Shown here one piece after another: positions 51,787-60,510 of a stretch of 64,000 bases of DNA (positions within the stretch are counted from its first letter, which is position 1; each line of letters starts with the position of its first letter). The stretch is from Gammaproteobacteria bacterium (lineage in GTDB: Bacteria > Pseudomonadota > Gammaproteobacteria > JAABTG01). The stretch spans positions 831,643-895,642 of the forward strand of contig JAXHLS010000006.1 of the NCBI GenBank assembly GCA_034522055.1, in the 5' to 3' direction. Position numbers and translations under genes: made by a program. Below the pieces are notes generated by a model that searched no databases, was not told where the DNA came from, and saw nothing but the letters and a program-made list of their open reading frames with translations.

Positions 51787-52506
51787 TCAGGAACGGCCGT
51801 AGACGGGGATCGCAGCGCCGTTGATGGCGCGGCTCTCCTCGGCCGCCAGGAACAGGATGACATCCGCCAGGGCAGACGGTGTCACCCAGGCGGCGAAATC
51901 GGCATCGGGCATGGATTCCCGATTGGGCGGGGTGTCGATGGTGCCCGGCAGGATGCAGTTGACGTTGACCGGAGAGTCCCAGTTCTCCCGGGCCAGGCTC
52001 TCGGTGAGGGTGATGACACCCGCCTTGGACGCACAGTAGGGTCCCATCTTACCCTTGCCCTCCCGGGCGGCTCGGGCGGAGACATTGATGATGCGCCCGA
52101 AACCCGCCTCCAGCATGTGGGGCACCACCGCACGGCAGGTGTTGAACACGGATCGCAGGTTGAGATCGAACATGCGTTGCCAGGTGGCATCGTCCGTGTC
52201 CTGGAGCAGCGGCCCCATGGCGAAGCCGCCGGCGATGTTGGCCAGGATATCCACCCGGCCCATGTCATTCAGGATCCGTTCCATGGCTTCCTTGACCACC
52301 CCCGCGTCGGTGATGTCGAGGACATAGGGACGGGCGCCGTCGAGCCCTCCCGCCACCTCTCGCAACCCCGCCTCGTCGAGATCCAGCAGGGCCAGGCGGG
52401 CGCCGGCGTCGTGGAAGGCCCGGGCCGTGGCCCGCCCCAGAGTTCCGGCGGCACCGGTGACCATCACGTTCCTGCCCTCGAACCCGAAGTTGCTGCGCTC
52501 AGCCAT
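51787..52506 (-). CDS. Short-chain dehydrogenase/reductase (239 aa)
   Basis: Classical SDR Rossmann enzyme. Cofactor loop MVTGAAGTLGRATARAF, acidic residue LLDLDEAG (suggesting NAD preference), ILANIAGG, and catalytic Ser/Tyr/Lys in INVSARAAREGKGKMGPYCASKAG. Short C-terminus, GAAIPVYGRS. Substrate unknown; could be an acyl-carrier-protein or quinonoid reductase. Stands alone between gyrA (246-nt spacer) and the diguanylate cyclase. Confidence 0.88.
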   Translation of the reverse strand: MAERSNFGFEGRNVMVTGAAGTLGRATARAFHDAGARLALLDLDEAGLREVAGGLDGARPYVLDITDAGVVKEAMERILNDMGRVDILANIAGGFAMGPLLQDTDDATWQRMFDLNLRSVFNTCRAVVPHMLEAGFGRIINVSARAAREGKGKMGPYCASKAGVITLTESLARENWDSPVNVNCILPGTIDTPPNRESMPDADFAAWVTPSALADVILFLAAEESRAINGAAIPVYGRS

Positions 52507-52576
52507 GGACCTGCCTCTCTCGCGTCATAAGCCAGGGCGCAGGTTACCAGAGGGCGCGGGGATATCGGAACCGACG

Positions 52577-53599
52577 TCAGGGCGCGACCGTGACCCGGTT
52601 GCGGCCGGTCTCCTTGGAACGGTAGAGGGCAGCATCTGCGCGGCCGATGAGGTCGAGGGCGGACTCGTGGCCATTGTGGCAAGCCACGCCGATGGAGATG
52701 GTGACATTGCCGATGGAGCCACCGGTATCCAGACGCTTTATCTTGCCGCGACCAATGGCCAGCCGCATGGTCTCGGCCAGACTCTCGGCACCAGCGAGAT
52801 GGGTCCCCTGCAGCAACACGGCGAACTCCTCACCGCCATAGCGGGCGGCGGTATCTTTGCCCTTGATATTATCCGCGATGGTCTTGGCCACCATGCGAAT
52901 GACCTTGTCACCGAACAGGTGACCGTAGTTGTCGTTGACGTCCTTGAATTCATCGATATCGAGCATCAGCAGGCAGATGGGCTGAGGGCTTCCGTCGGAA
53001 CAGGCGGCGAGAGCCTGGTCCAGGGCGTCCGCAAGCCCTTTGCGGTTGATGAGGCCGGTGAGGGGATCCGTGAGAGCCTCCATGCGGGCCTTGTCGAGTT
53101 CCTGGCGCAGATCCTCCACCTCCCGCATGGTGGCCGACAACTGGCTCTGGAGCATTTCATTGGCCATCTTCACCGAATGGGTATCGCTGGCCAGGCCATC
53201 CACCACCGTGCGCAACTCGTCCATGGTGATATTGGGCGCCAGACGCTCGCGGCAGTTGCTGATGGAGCTGTTGAGGAAAGAGGCCTGATTGTTGGCCTCC
53301 CGCACCGATTCAGTGACGTCCGTGAGGACCGCCCCCATCTGGTCCTCCACGGACTGGATGTGGTCGATGTTGCAGGGTGACACATGGCACAGGTAAAGCT
53401 GCTCCATGGCATCGTCGTCCAGTTCGTCCTTGGACAGCAGGTCGTCGAAAGCCTGTTTCAGCTTCGGGTTGATGCCCGTGACGTACTCATAGCAGACGGT
53501 GTAATTGACGGGGTTCGCCGCCAGACCGTTGCGCGAGATGATGGGCAGGACCAAGCGCAGACACTCGGCACTGAGGTCCCGTGATTCCTTGTACAACAT
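52577..53599 (-). CDS. GGDEF-domain diguanylate cyclase (340 aa)
   Basis: Cytoplasmic (no membrane span). Residues 1-170 form an alpha-helical sensor region ending in a coiled coil (MREVEDLRQELDKARMEALTDPLTGL). The GGDEF domain spans 171-340 with active site ARYGGEEF (GGEEF at 255-259), LDIDEFKDVND and SIGVA. The inhibitory-site RxxD position reads KGKD (246-249), so product inhibition is probably weak. The N-terminal half resembles those of other soluble gammaproteobacterial cyclases but has no named sensor domain I can identify. Confidence 0.93.
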   Translation of the reverse strand: MLYKESRDLSAECLRLVLPIISRNGLAANPVNYTVCYEYVTGINPKLKQAFDDLLSKDELDDDAMEQLYLCHVSPCNIDHIQSVEDQMGAVLTDVTESVREANNQASFLNSSISNCRERLAPNITMDELRTVVDGLASDTHSVKMANEMLQSQLSATMREVEDLRQELDKARMEALTDPLTGLINRKGLADALDQALAACSDGSPQPICLLMLDIDEFKDVNDNYGHLFGDKVIRMVAKTIADNIKGKDTAARYGGEEFAVLLQGTHLAGAESLAETMRLAIGRGKIKRLDTGGSIGNVTISIGVACHNGHESALDLIGRADAALYRSKETGRNRVTVAP

Positions 53600-54197
53600 A
53601 TGAAGTGCCGCCTCCGCTCCTCGTCACCGTTGCCACCGCCGCCCCCCCCGGCGTCGCAGTGGCATCCCCATTCGGGGCACATTGCCTGCCCTTCCGTTCC
53701 CGGGAACGACCAATAACTAAGAGTGTGTCGGAAGCATTGGGAAAAACTTGACACGTTTCACGCCCGGTATGGGACATCCGCCGCAAAACCTTTTGGCTCG
53801 TCAGCAGAATTCGTGGGTGTAGTGAGAAGAATTTCTTCTCGCCAAGACGCCAGGAACGCCAAGAAATCAGCAGGTTGAATGTCGGGATGAATCCCGACCT
53901 ACAAAAAGCGTAACCGCGAAAGACGCGAAATGACGCGAAAAGGGAGAAGGACAGAGGCGTAGGTCGGTTGCCGAGAGCAACCTACCTACAGACTGTTTGA
54001 CAGGAAACGGAGTATCTACATCCGTGCCAAAGGAATGGGCGGTGGGGTGTGTTGCGTAGGTCGGGCTTCAGCCCGACAAAGGAAGCGCCTTCACTGGCAG
54101 GGGTGGCAACTCAACGGGGCAGATAAAGCCTGCAAACACGCCGTGCCATGGCACTTCCCTGTGCATGTGCAATGGTCCGGAGGCTATGTGAGCGGAA
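53600..54197. repeat. 598-nt spacer of mosaic repeats
   Basis: 53794-53863 is the inverted partner of 30446-30515. 53881-53898 is a GTCGGGATGAATCCCGAC palindrome. 53901-53948 is an inverted partial copy of the 131-bp repeat end. 54016-54076 is a diverged copy of the element at 60158-60235. A mosaic of several short families; no credible gene. Confidence 0.8.
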
Positions 54198-54719
54198 TCA
54201 GAACTCGCCGTTGGCGCCTGCGTACATGATGGCCTTCAAGGTATCGTTCACGCTCTCCGCCACTTCCATGACATCGGGTGGGAGAGGCGCGGCGTTGATA
54301 AGCATGTCGAGGTTCATCATCATCAGCCACATCCGGCCGTCACCATCCTCCACCAGGGCGATGCGACACGGCATGTAGGCGGCGAAGATGATGTTATGGG
54401 TCACCATCTTGTGGGCGTCGCTGGGGTTGCAGAACTGGAAGATCTCGAGACGTCCCGAGTCGACGCCGCGGGCCTCGAGTTCCTTGGACAGGGGTTGGTG
54501 GGCGACGAACTTCATATTCAGGGCGATGGCCTTGGATTGCAGGGCATCGATGGCATCGTCCGCGGACACGTCCTCCGCCAGGGGCACCTTGAGCACCGTC
54601 TGGTTGATATCGAAGGCCTGCATGCCCTCCGGCATGCCCTGGGCCGATCCGCTATCGGCGGCTACTGGACCCGCGGATGCGAGTGCCATCATAAAGACCA
54701 TAGACAATAATCTTTTCAT
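54198..54719 (-). CDS. Exported DUF302 protein (173 aa)
   Basis: The signal peptide is MKRLLSMVFMMALASAGPVAA. The mature part is a DUF302 domain: VPLAEDVSADDAIDALQSKAIALNMKFVAHQPLS, LEIFQFCNPSDAHKMVTHNIIFAAYMPCRIALVEDGDG. Two cysteines (FCNP, MPCR) may be redox or metal ligands. Such proteins are common in sulfur oxidisers, but the function is not established. The upstream frame (MNHQRSKHS) is possible; GAGGAG lies 11 nt before the chosen ATG. Confidence 0.85.
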   Translation of the reverse strand: MKRLLSMVFMMALASAGPVAADSGSAQGMPEGMQAFDINQTVLKVPLAEDVSADDAIDALQSKAIALNMKFVAHQPLSKELEARGVDSGRLEIFQFCNPSDAHKMVTHNIIFAAYMPCRIALVEDGDGRMWLMMMNLDMLINAAPLPPDVMEVAESVNDTLKAIMYAGANGEF

Positions 54720-54815
54720 AGAATGCTTGCTCCTCTGGTGATTCAAAGATTGCCCTGTACCCAGGGCGCGCGGCGGGCGGTCATTAGAACATAGGGCCCG
54801 CAGGGTGCAAAGCTA

Positions 54816-54843
54816 TTGACTTTCCATCCATGGGTTTTATTTC
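54816..54843 (+). promoter_or_regulatory. Candidate sigma-70 promoter ahead of the small conserved gene
   Basis: TTGACT (54816-54821) and TATTTC (54838-54843) with a 16-bp spacer, in a locally AT-rich stretch about 120 nt before the 54963 start. Prediction by eye only. Confidence 0.4.
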
Positions 54844-54962
54844 CCACATCGAAAGGGAGACACTAAAACCCTGTCTTCCATCGGGAATTCGGGGTGGCGG
54901 CAGTGCTATCCGCAGGCCATCACGGGCCGCCGGCCATGTGCTGCGGTGGCCGTTTCCTGACC

Positions 54963-55202
54963 ATGAGTGAGAACCAAACCATGCCCTACTACATCTACCA
55001 ACAACGCCCCGGCAAAGACTTCGATCGGGTGGCCGAATTCGCCGCCTATCGTCCGGCCCGGGAAGAAGTCCGCAGGCTTCGTGCCGCACTGCCCGCGGAT
55101 GCCGATTACACCCTGCGCATCATCCATGCCCGCAACACCGACGAGGCCGTGGGCCTGATGTCCGAGACCCGGGAGCCGCGGCCCCTGGGAGAAGACGCCT
55201 GA
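54963..55202 (+). CDS. Conserved small hypothetical protein (79 aa)
   Basis: MSENQTMPYYIYQQRPGKDFDRVAEF: the MPYYIY opening followed by YRPAREEVRRLRAALP and YTLRIIHARNTDEAVGLMSE fits a small alpha/beta protein family I have seen annotated only as hypothetical in gammaproteobacteria. The start could be the second Met (54981), which matches the typical family start better. No signal peptide. It lies 18 nt before the Sel1-repeat gene, so the two probably form an operon. Confidence 0.7.
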   Translation: MSENQTMPYYIYQQRPGKDFDRVAEFAAYRPAREEVRRLRAALPADADYTLRIIHARNTDEAVGLMSETREPRPLGEDA

Positions 55203-55220
55203 GCCCCGGGGCCGGCCACC

Positions 55221-55859
55221 ATGGCTGAAGACATGCAGCAAGTTGTCGCCCTGCTCACCCGCGCGGCGGAACAGGGCAATACCCAGGCCCAGTTCCGGCT
55301 CGGCGTCATGTATGCCAACGCCGACGAAGTAGCCCTGGACTACATCGAGGCGGCCCGCTGGCTGGGCCGCGCCGCCGCCCAGGGACTGGCGGAGGCCCAG
55401 TCTCTTATGGGCTGGCTGTGCGCCAACGGCTACGGCGTGCCCCAGGATGACGCCGAGGCTGGGCGCTGGTACCTGCGGGCGGCAGAGGCCGGCCGGGCTC
55501 GGGATCAATACACCGTGGGCGCCATGTATCGCTGGGGACGATACGGGGTAGCGGCGGATCCGGTCCGCATGCTGGACGGGTACCAGCGCAGCGCCCAGCA
55601 ACAATTCGGGCCGGCGCAACTCGCCCTGGGGCAGTTGCTCATGAAGGACGAGTATGGCATCGAAAAGGACTACGTCCTGGCCTACCAATGGCTGTCTCTG
55701 GCGGTGGTCAACGGCGCCGAGAACGCCGGCCAGGTATTGGAGTCCCTGACCCGGGAGATGTCGCCCGAGCAATTGGCTGAGGCCCAGCGCGCCATGCTGA
55801 GTGACGCCGCGCCCGATGCGACGGGCCCGTCCACCGGCGGCATGGGACACGCCCTGTGA
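55221..55859 (+). CDS. Sel1-repeat (TPR-like) protein (212 aa)
   Basis: No signal peptide. Four to five Sel1 repeats with the G/A pattern: AAEQGNTQAQFRLGVMYANA, AAAQGLAEAQSLMGWLCANG, AAEAGRARDQYTVGAMYRWG, SAQQQFGPAQLALGQLLMK. The end, YVLAYQWLSLAVVNG...LTREMSPEQLAEAQR, is typical of such proteins. A cytoplasmic scaffold of unknown partner. Probably co-transcribed with the preceding small gene. Confidence 0.88.
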   Translation: MAEDMQQVVALLTRAAEQGNTQAQFRLGVMYANADEVALDYIEAARWLGRAAAQGLAEAQSLMGWLCANGYGVPQDDAEAGRWYLRAAEAGRARDQYTVGAMYRWGRYGVAADPVRMLDGYQRSAQQQFGPAQLALGQLLMKDEYGIEKDYVLAYQWLSLAVVNGAENAGQVLESLTREMSPEQLAEAQRAMLSDAAPDATGPSTGGMGHAL

Positions 55860-55987
55860 ATGCGGGTTAAACTCCCGCCCCGATGACAACGCCTCGCTGG
55901 GCCGTTGCCGCCCGGGCCATTCGATGATAAAAAGCTTTAGAATTAATCGGGTTGCAAGCCAGTTAATTCTTATGGCGATACGGGCTC

Positions 55988-56037
55988 ATGGCGATACGCG
56001 CCGCCCGAGATGATGAAAGAGGAGCGCGTATCGCCAT
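55988..56037. repeat. Perfect 14-15 bp inverted repeat upstream of the FadL gene
   Basis: ATGGCGATACGCGC (55988-56001) and GCGCGTATCGCCAT (56024-56037) are exact complements with a 22-nt loop; one more C-G pair extends the stem. A third partial copy, ATGGCGATACG, lies at 55972-55982. The structure is followed by the dispersed element 56031-56104 and the fadL-like start at 56143. Confidence 0.8.
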
Positions 56038-56104
56038 GCTCGTTCCCTCACCCCATCCCTCTCCCAGAGGGAGAGGGGAGTTCGTGCTTCGCGACTTTCA
56101 CGTT
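56031..56104. repeat. Dispersed intergenic repeat (intact copy)
   Basis: TCGCCATGCTCGTTCCCTC, CACCCCATCCCTCTCCCAG and the tail TTCGTGCTTCGCGACTTTCA match the interrupted element at 38642-38789. CTCTCCCAGAGGGAGAG inside it is a near-perfect hairpin. Confidence 0.75.
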
Positions 56105-56142
56105 TTAAAGATCAGGTTGACACCAACGGAGAGCAGGACCGC

Positions 56143-57528
56143 ATGGCCACCATCAAACGAATCACGGCCCTCTGGGTCGCCGGGGTCCTGGCCGTGGGCA
56201 GCCAGCAGGCTTGCGCTGCGGGCTTCATGTTGTTCGAATACAGCGTCAGTGGCTTGGGCAATGCCCTGGCCGGCGGTGCCGCCAGTGCCGAGGATGCCTC
56301 CACCATCTACGCCAACCCGGCCGGCATGACGCGCCTCGGCAATTCCCAGTTTCTGGGCGGCGCCCATGTCATCCTGCCCTCCACGAAGTTCAAGGACAGC
56401 AATTCCCAAACCGCCGGTGGAGCGTCGCTTGAGGGCGGCGATGGCGGCGACGGTGGTGTGAACGCGGTGGTGCCCAATCTCTTCTACTCCCACGCCATCG
56501 ATGATCGCTGGACCGCGGGTCTCGGCATCACGGTGCCCTTCGGGCTGTCCACCGACTACGACGACGGCTGGCAGGGCCGCTACCACGCCCTGGAAAGCGA
56601 CCTGCGCACCGTGAACATCAACCCCTCGGTGGCCTTCCAGGTGACACCGCGCTGGTCGGTGGGGCTGGGAGTCAGCGCCCTGCACGGGGACCTCAAGGAG
56701 TTCTCCAACGCCATCGACAACTTCGGGGTGTGCGGCGGCCTGCTCCAGCAAGGCGTCTCTGGCGTGACCTCTGGCACCTGCGGTGCGCTGGGCGGGCCGG
56801 CCAACGCGACGGTGGACAGCCGCGTCAAGCTTGAGGGCGACGACTGGGGCTACGGCTTCAACGTCGGCGTGCTGTTCCAGCCTGACTCACGGACCCGTAT
56901 CGGCCTCTCCTACCGCTCCAAGGTGGAACTGGAACTGGATGGCTCTGCCGACTACCGGCTGCCCGACGCGGCCGCCGCCGCAAGCTTCCGTAACGCCGTG
57001 AACGCCCTTCCCACCGTGCTCTCGGACAGTGGGGCCAGCGCCGACCTCACTCTGCCGGAGATCGTATCCATCTCCAGCTTCCAGCAACTGAGCGACCGCT
57101 GGTCCCTCATGGGGGACATCACCTGGACCCGCTGGAGCCGTTTCGACAGCCTGGTGGTGGAATTCGATAACGGCGCCCCGAATCTGGTGATAGAAGAGGA
57201 CTGGGACAATTCCTTCCGCGTCGCCCTGGGCATGACCTACACCCCCTCACCCACGTGGACATGGCGCTTCGGTGTCGCCTACGACCAGGCGGCGGCCAAA
57301 CGCAATGACCGGGTGAGCCCGCGCATCCCGGACGAGGACCGCACCTGGGTGACCGCCGGCTTCAGCTTCGCGGCCACCCCGTCCATCAACCTGGACGTGG
57401 GCTACGCCCATCTGTTCATGCCGGATCGCAAGATCCGGCTGACGAACGCCACCACGGGCCACGTGCTAGAGGGCGAGTTCGAGTCGGAAGTGGATATCCT
57501 GAGCGCCCAGCTCAACTGGACCTTCTGA
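56143..57528 (+). CDS. FadL/OmpP1/TodX-family outer-membrane transporter (461 aa)
   Basis: A beta-barrel for uptake of hydrophobic compounds. The signal peptide ends SQQACAAG. The mature N-terminus FMLFEYSVSGLGNALAGGAASAEDASTIYANPAGMTRL has the family's hatch motif (NPAG). Barrel strands alternate throughout, ending ILSAQLNWTF with the aromatic terminal Phe. GGAGAGCAGG lies upstream of the ATG. It ends 1 nt from the convergent acyl-CoA ligase gene, and the pair fits uptake and activation of fatty acids. Confidence 0.93.
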   Translation: MATIKRITALWVAGVLAVGSQQACAAGFMLFEYSVSGLGNALAGGAASAEDASTIYANPAGMTRLGNSQFLGGAHVILPSTKFKDSNSQTAGGASLEGGDGGDGGVNAVVPNLFYSHAIDDRWTAGLGITVPFGLSTDYDDGWQGRYHALESDLRTVNINPSVAFQVTPRWSVGLGVSALHGDLKEFSNAIDNFGVCGGLLQQGVSGVTSGTCGALGGPANATVDSRVKLEGDDWGYGFNVGVLFQPDSRTRIGLSYRSKVELELDGSADYRLPDAAAAASFRNAVNALPTVLSDSGASADLTLPEIVSISSFQQLSDRWSLMGDITWTRWSRFDSLVVEFDNGAPNLVIEEDWDNSFRVALGMTYTPSPTWTWRFGVAYDQAAAKRNDRVSPRIPDEDRTWVTAGFSFAATPSINLDVGYAHLFMPDRKIRLTNATTGHVLEGEFESEVDILSAQLNWTF

Positions 57529-57529
57529 T

Positions 57530-59341
57530 TCAGCGCCCCACCGCCCCCTCTTCGTAGACCTCCTCGACTTCATCCGCGAAACGCTCCAGCACGAGATTCC
57601 GCTTGACCTTCATGGTGGGCGTGAGCAGTCCCGAATCGATGGTCCAGGGCTCCAGGGTCAGGAGCACCTTGCGGACCCGGGCATAGGCGGGGAAGTCCTT
57701 CAACTGCGCCGCGACCCGTTTCACTACCAATTGATGGGCCTTGGGATCCTCGACGGCCTTGGGGTCGTCCGTCGCAAAACCGTGCGCGGCCGCGAATTCA
57801 CGCCAGGCATCCGGATTGAGCACCACGATGGCGCTGAGGAAGGGCCGGCCTTCGCCGATGATGATCGCCTGGTCGAAGAGTTCATCCAGGCAGATGGCAC
57901 TCTCCATGTCCCCAGGCGGCACCTTTTCGCCGTTGGACAGGACCAGGATGTCTTTGATTCTACCAGTGATATAGATGTGGCCGTTCTCGATGCGCGCCTG
58001 ATCGCCGGTGTGGAGCCAACCGTCTTCGTCGATCATCTCACGGGTCCATTGATCGTTGTTCCAATAACCCAACATGACACCCGGGCCGCGCACTATCAAC
58101 TCATCACTGTCGCCGACGCGCACCTGGATCCCTGGCAGCGTCACCCCGACACTGCGCGGCTCGTTATCCTCCAGGGCATTCACGCTGATCACGGGGCTGG
58201 TCTCGGTCAGACCGTAGCCTTGGAGGATGGGGACGCCGAGGGAGATGAACATCCGGGCCACCGTATCATTCAGCGGCGCCCCACCGCTCACGGCCAGCCG
58301 CAGGCGCCCGCCCAGCTTACCCGTCACCTTGCCGGCCACCAGCTTCTCCAACAGCGGCCATGCCAACAGGGACGGGGTCCATCCCTGTCGTCCCTGCTGG
58401 TAGCAAAAACGCCGCCAGCCCACGGCCACGGTGAGGTCGAACAGGCGGCGGGCCAGCGTACCTTTGTCCTTCATCTGCTGCTGAATGCGGCCATAGACCC
58501 GCTCGAAGATCCGCGGCACCGCGATCATCAAGGTTGGCCGTATCTGCTGCAGGTCGGTGGCCAGCTGGGCGATGGAACGGGAGTAGGCTACGCAGGACCC
58601 CGCCATCATGGGCAGATAATAGCCGCCGGTCCGTTCCAGGGTATGGGACAGGGGCAGGAAGGACAGGAACAGGTCCTCGGTATCCACATCCACCAATTGT
58701 AATCCGCCGTAGGCCACGGACATCATGTTCATATGACTGAGCATGACCCCCTTGGGTCTGCCGGTCGTGCCGGAGGTATAAACGATGGAGGCCAGCTCAT
58801 TGCCGTCCGCCGACTCTGAGGTCCAGGCATCGGCCTCGCCGGGCAGCCACTCCTGCACCGACCGGACCCTCGAATCCTCTTCTGCTCCGCTGTCCTGACC
58901 TCCCTGCTGCAGCAACACCCGCTGCAGCGGCGAATCCCCATGCACGGCAGGCGCCAGGCGCGTCCAGAATTTGGCGTCCTGGATCAGCAATACTCTGCTC
59001 TGAGCATCCTCAAGGATATATGCCGTATTCTCCGGGCGGTCATCCGTGTAGAGCGGCACGACCACCAGGCCGAGGCTGAGGGCCGCGATATCGAAGTACA
59101 CCCAGTCTGGACAGTTACGCAGGGCCACCGCCACGCGATCGCCGCGGTTCAGGCCCTCTGCCGCGAGCGCCGCGCGCCAGCGGCACACCTCGTCGAAGGC
59201 CCCGCGCCAAGTGATCTGTTGCCATTGGCCGGTCGATTTCTGGAAATAGCGGTAGGCCGCCCCGGCAGGGCTACGCCGGACCCGCTCGAGGAACAACCGC
59301 TCGAGGGTGAGCACTTCCTGAGGATCGATCACGTCCTTCAT
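57530..59341 (-). CDS. Long-chain acyl-CoA synthetase, AMP-forming (603 aa)
   Basis: Activates long-chain fatty acids. Adenylate-forming motifs: SIVYTSGTTGRPKGVMLSH, GYGLTETSPVISVN, WLHTGDQARIENGHIYITGRIKDILVLSNGEKV. Cytoplasmic or membrane-associated; the length (about 600) fits the ACSL/FAA-like class rather than E. coli FadD. Convergent with the FadL-type gene. Confidence 0.92.
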   Translation of the reverse strand: MKDVIDPQEVLTLERLFLERVRRSPAGAAYRYFQKSTGQWQQITWRGAFDEVCRWRAALAAEGLNRGDRVAVALRNCPDWVYFDIAALSLGLVVVPLYTDDRPENTAYILEDAQSRVLLIQDAKFWTRLAPAVHGDSPLQRVLLQQGGQDSGAEEDSRVRSVQEWLPGEADAWTSESADGNELASIVYTSGTTGRPKGVMLSHMNMMSVAYGGLQLVDVDTEDLFLSFLPLSHTLERTGGYYLPMMAGSCVAYSRSIAQLATDLQQIRPTLMIAVPRIFERVYGRIQQQMKDKGTLARRLFDLTVAVGWRRFCYQQGRQGWTPSLLAWPLLEKLVAGKVTGKLGGRLRLAVSGGAPLNDTVARMFISLGVPILQGYGLTETSPVISVNALEDNEPRSVGVTLPGIQVRVGDSDELIVRGPGVMLGYWNNDQWTREMIDEDGWLHTGDQARIENGHIYITGRIKDILVLSNGEKVPPGDMESAICLDELFDQAIIIGEGRPFLSAIVVLNPDAWREFAAAHGFATDDPKAVEDPKAHQLVVKRVAAQLKDFPAYARVRKVLLTLEPWTIDSGLLTPTMKVKRNLVLERFADEVEEVYEEGAVGR

Positions 59342-59656
59342 TGGGCACTGGTCTCGTCAGGGTTGTCAGAACGGCTTCGCCAGGTTCGGACGGAACGCCG
59401 GCCGTTGGGGCCACGGACGGCGGCAGTCGAATACCGCCCGAAGTATCCCACGGGCGTTGCCCTATTGCACTTCCGTGAAGCCTAGACGACCCGGCATGTC
59501 GTGCTCATCAGGGCGCAGTCGAGGGTACTCAGGGGTTGGCACAGACATGGCGGAGTTCTCCCGGCGCCCGATATCCGCATCGAAAAACTGCTATCCTGAT
59601 GCTCCCCGTGCGGGTGCTCCTCTCATGCCCCTGCTGACCGCGAGAGATTATCGATC
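59342..59656. other. 315-nt divergent spacer
   Basis: Between the acyl-CoA ligase (minus) and the DUF2939 gene (plus). No repeats, gene or clear promoter found by eye. Confidence 0.4.
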
Positions 59657-60133
59657 ATGCGTTTCCTTTTTTCCCTCCTGCTGGTTGCGGCCCTGGCCTA
59701 TGGCGCCTGGCCCTACCTCCACGTCTACCGGCTGGACACCGCCGTGGCAGAGGATAATACGGGCACCATCCGCGCCCTGGTGGACTTGGAGGCGGTGCAG
59801 CGCCATCGCACGGCGCAGTTGGAATGGCACCTGGAGAATCGCATCGACAACACGGTCGGGCAGGAGGGGACCCTGTCGGACATGGTCAAACGGGGCGCCC
59901 GCTGGGTCCGGGACAGAGGCGGCAGCGGGGATATCGACCCCGTCTGGGTGCGCCAGCGCCTGCTGGAGGCCCGGGTCAACGACGTGAGCGGCCTGCTCCA
60001 GAGCATCGATTTCGCCTTCTTCGAGGGACCCAACCAGTTCCTGGTGCGTCTGGGCGAGTTGGGTGAGGGACCCACCCACCTGCGTTTCGAACGGCGGGAG
60101 TGGCGCTGGTACCTGACCGGGATCTACGACTGA
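59657..60133 (+). CDS. DUF2939-family protein (158 aa)
   Basis: One N-terminal hydrophobic segment (FLFSLLLVAALAYGAWPYL) is signal or anchor. DUF2939 features follow: YRLDTAVAEDNTGTIRALVDLEAVQRHRTAQLE, and the C-terminal FEGPNQFLVRLG...LRFERREWRWYLTGIYD. Length usual for the family; function unknown. Weak ribosome-binding site. Confidence 0.85.
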   Translation: MRFLFSLLLVAALAYGAWPYLHVYRLDTAVAEDNTGTIRALVDLEAVQRHRTAQLEWHLENRIDNTVGQEGTLSDMVKRGARWVRDRGGSGDIDPVWVRQRLLEARVNDVSGLLQSIDFAFFEGPNQFLVRLGELGEGPTHLRFERREWRWYLTGIYD

Positions 60134-60510
60134 GCTTTAATGTCGGGATGAATCCCGACCTACATCCGTGCCGCTGGAACGGGCGGTGGTGCTATCTCTG
60201 TAGGTCGGGCTGTAGGTCGGGCTTCAGCCCGACAGCCTGCGGTGCATTCCCACCCGGCCCGTGGTGCGTGCGGCAGGGTTTAATGTCGGGATGAATCCCG
60301 ACCTCCAGGCTGACCCCTGGCGCTTCTGTCCTTCTCCCCAGGGGAAATGGGAAAGGAGAAAAGATTACCACCCGTGCGTCTGCTCTGCTGACGCCGAAAC
60401 GGTGGATCCGCTGCGCCTTTTCAAACTGCCACTCCTCCCTGACCTTCTCCCTTTTCGCGTCATTTCGCGTCTTTCGCGGTTACGCTTTTACGCTTTTAGT
60501 AGGTCGGGCT
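60134..60510. repeat. 377-nt repeat-filled spacer between DUF2939 and hrpA
   Basis: 60135-60239 is the inverted partner of 30212-30315. GTCGGGATGAATCCCGAC occurs at about 60143 and 60286. 60359-60489 is copy 2 of the 131-bp repeat. GTCGGGCTTCAGCCCGAC ends the region at 60505, directly at the hrpA stop. No gene. Confidence 0.85.
60359..60489 (+). repeat. 131-bp dispersed repeat, copy 2
   Basis: Near-identical to 16545-16675 in the same orientation, 44 kb away. Shared core includes GCCGAAACGGTGGATCCGCT and CACTCCTCCCTGACCTTCTC. Confidence 0.85.
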
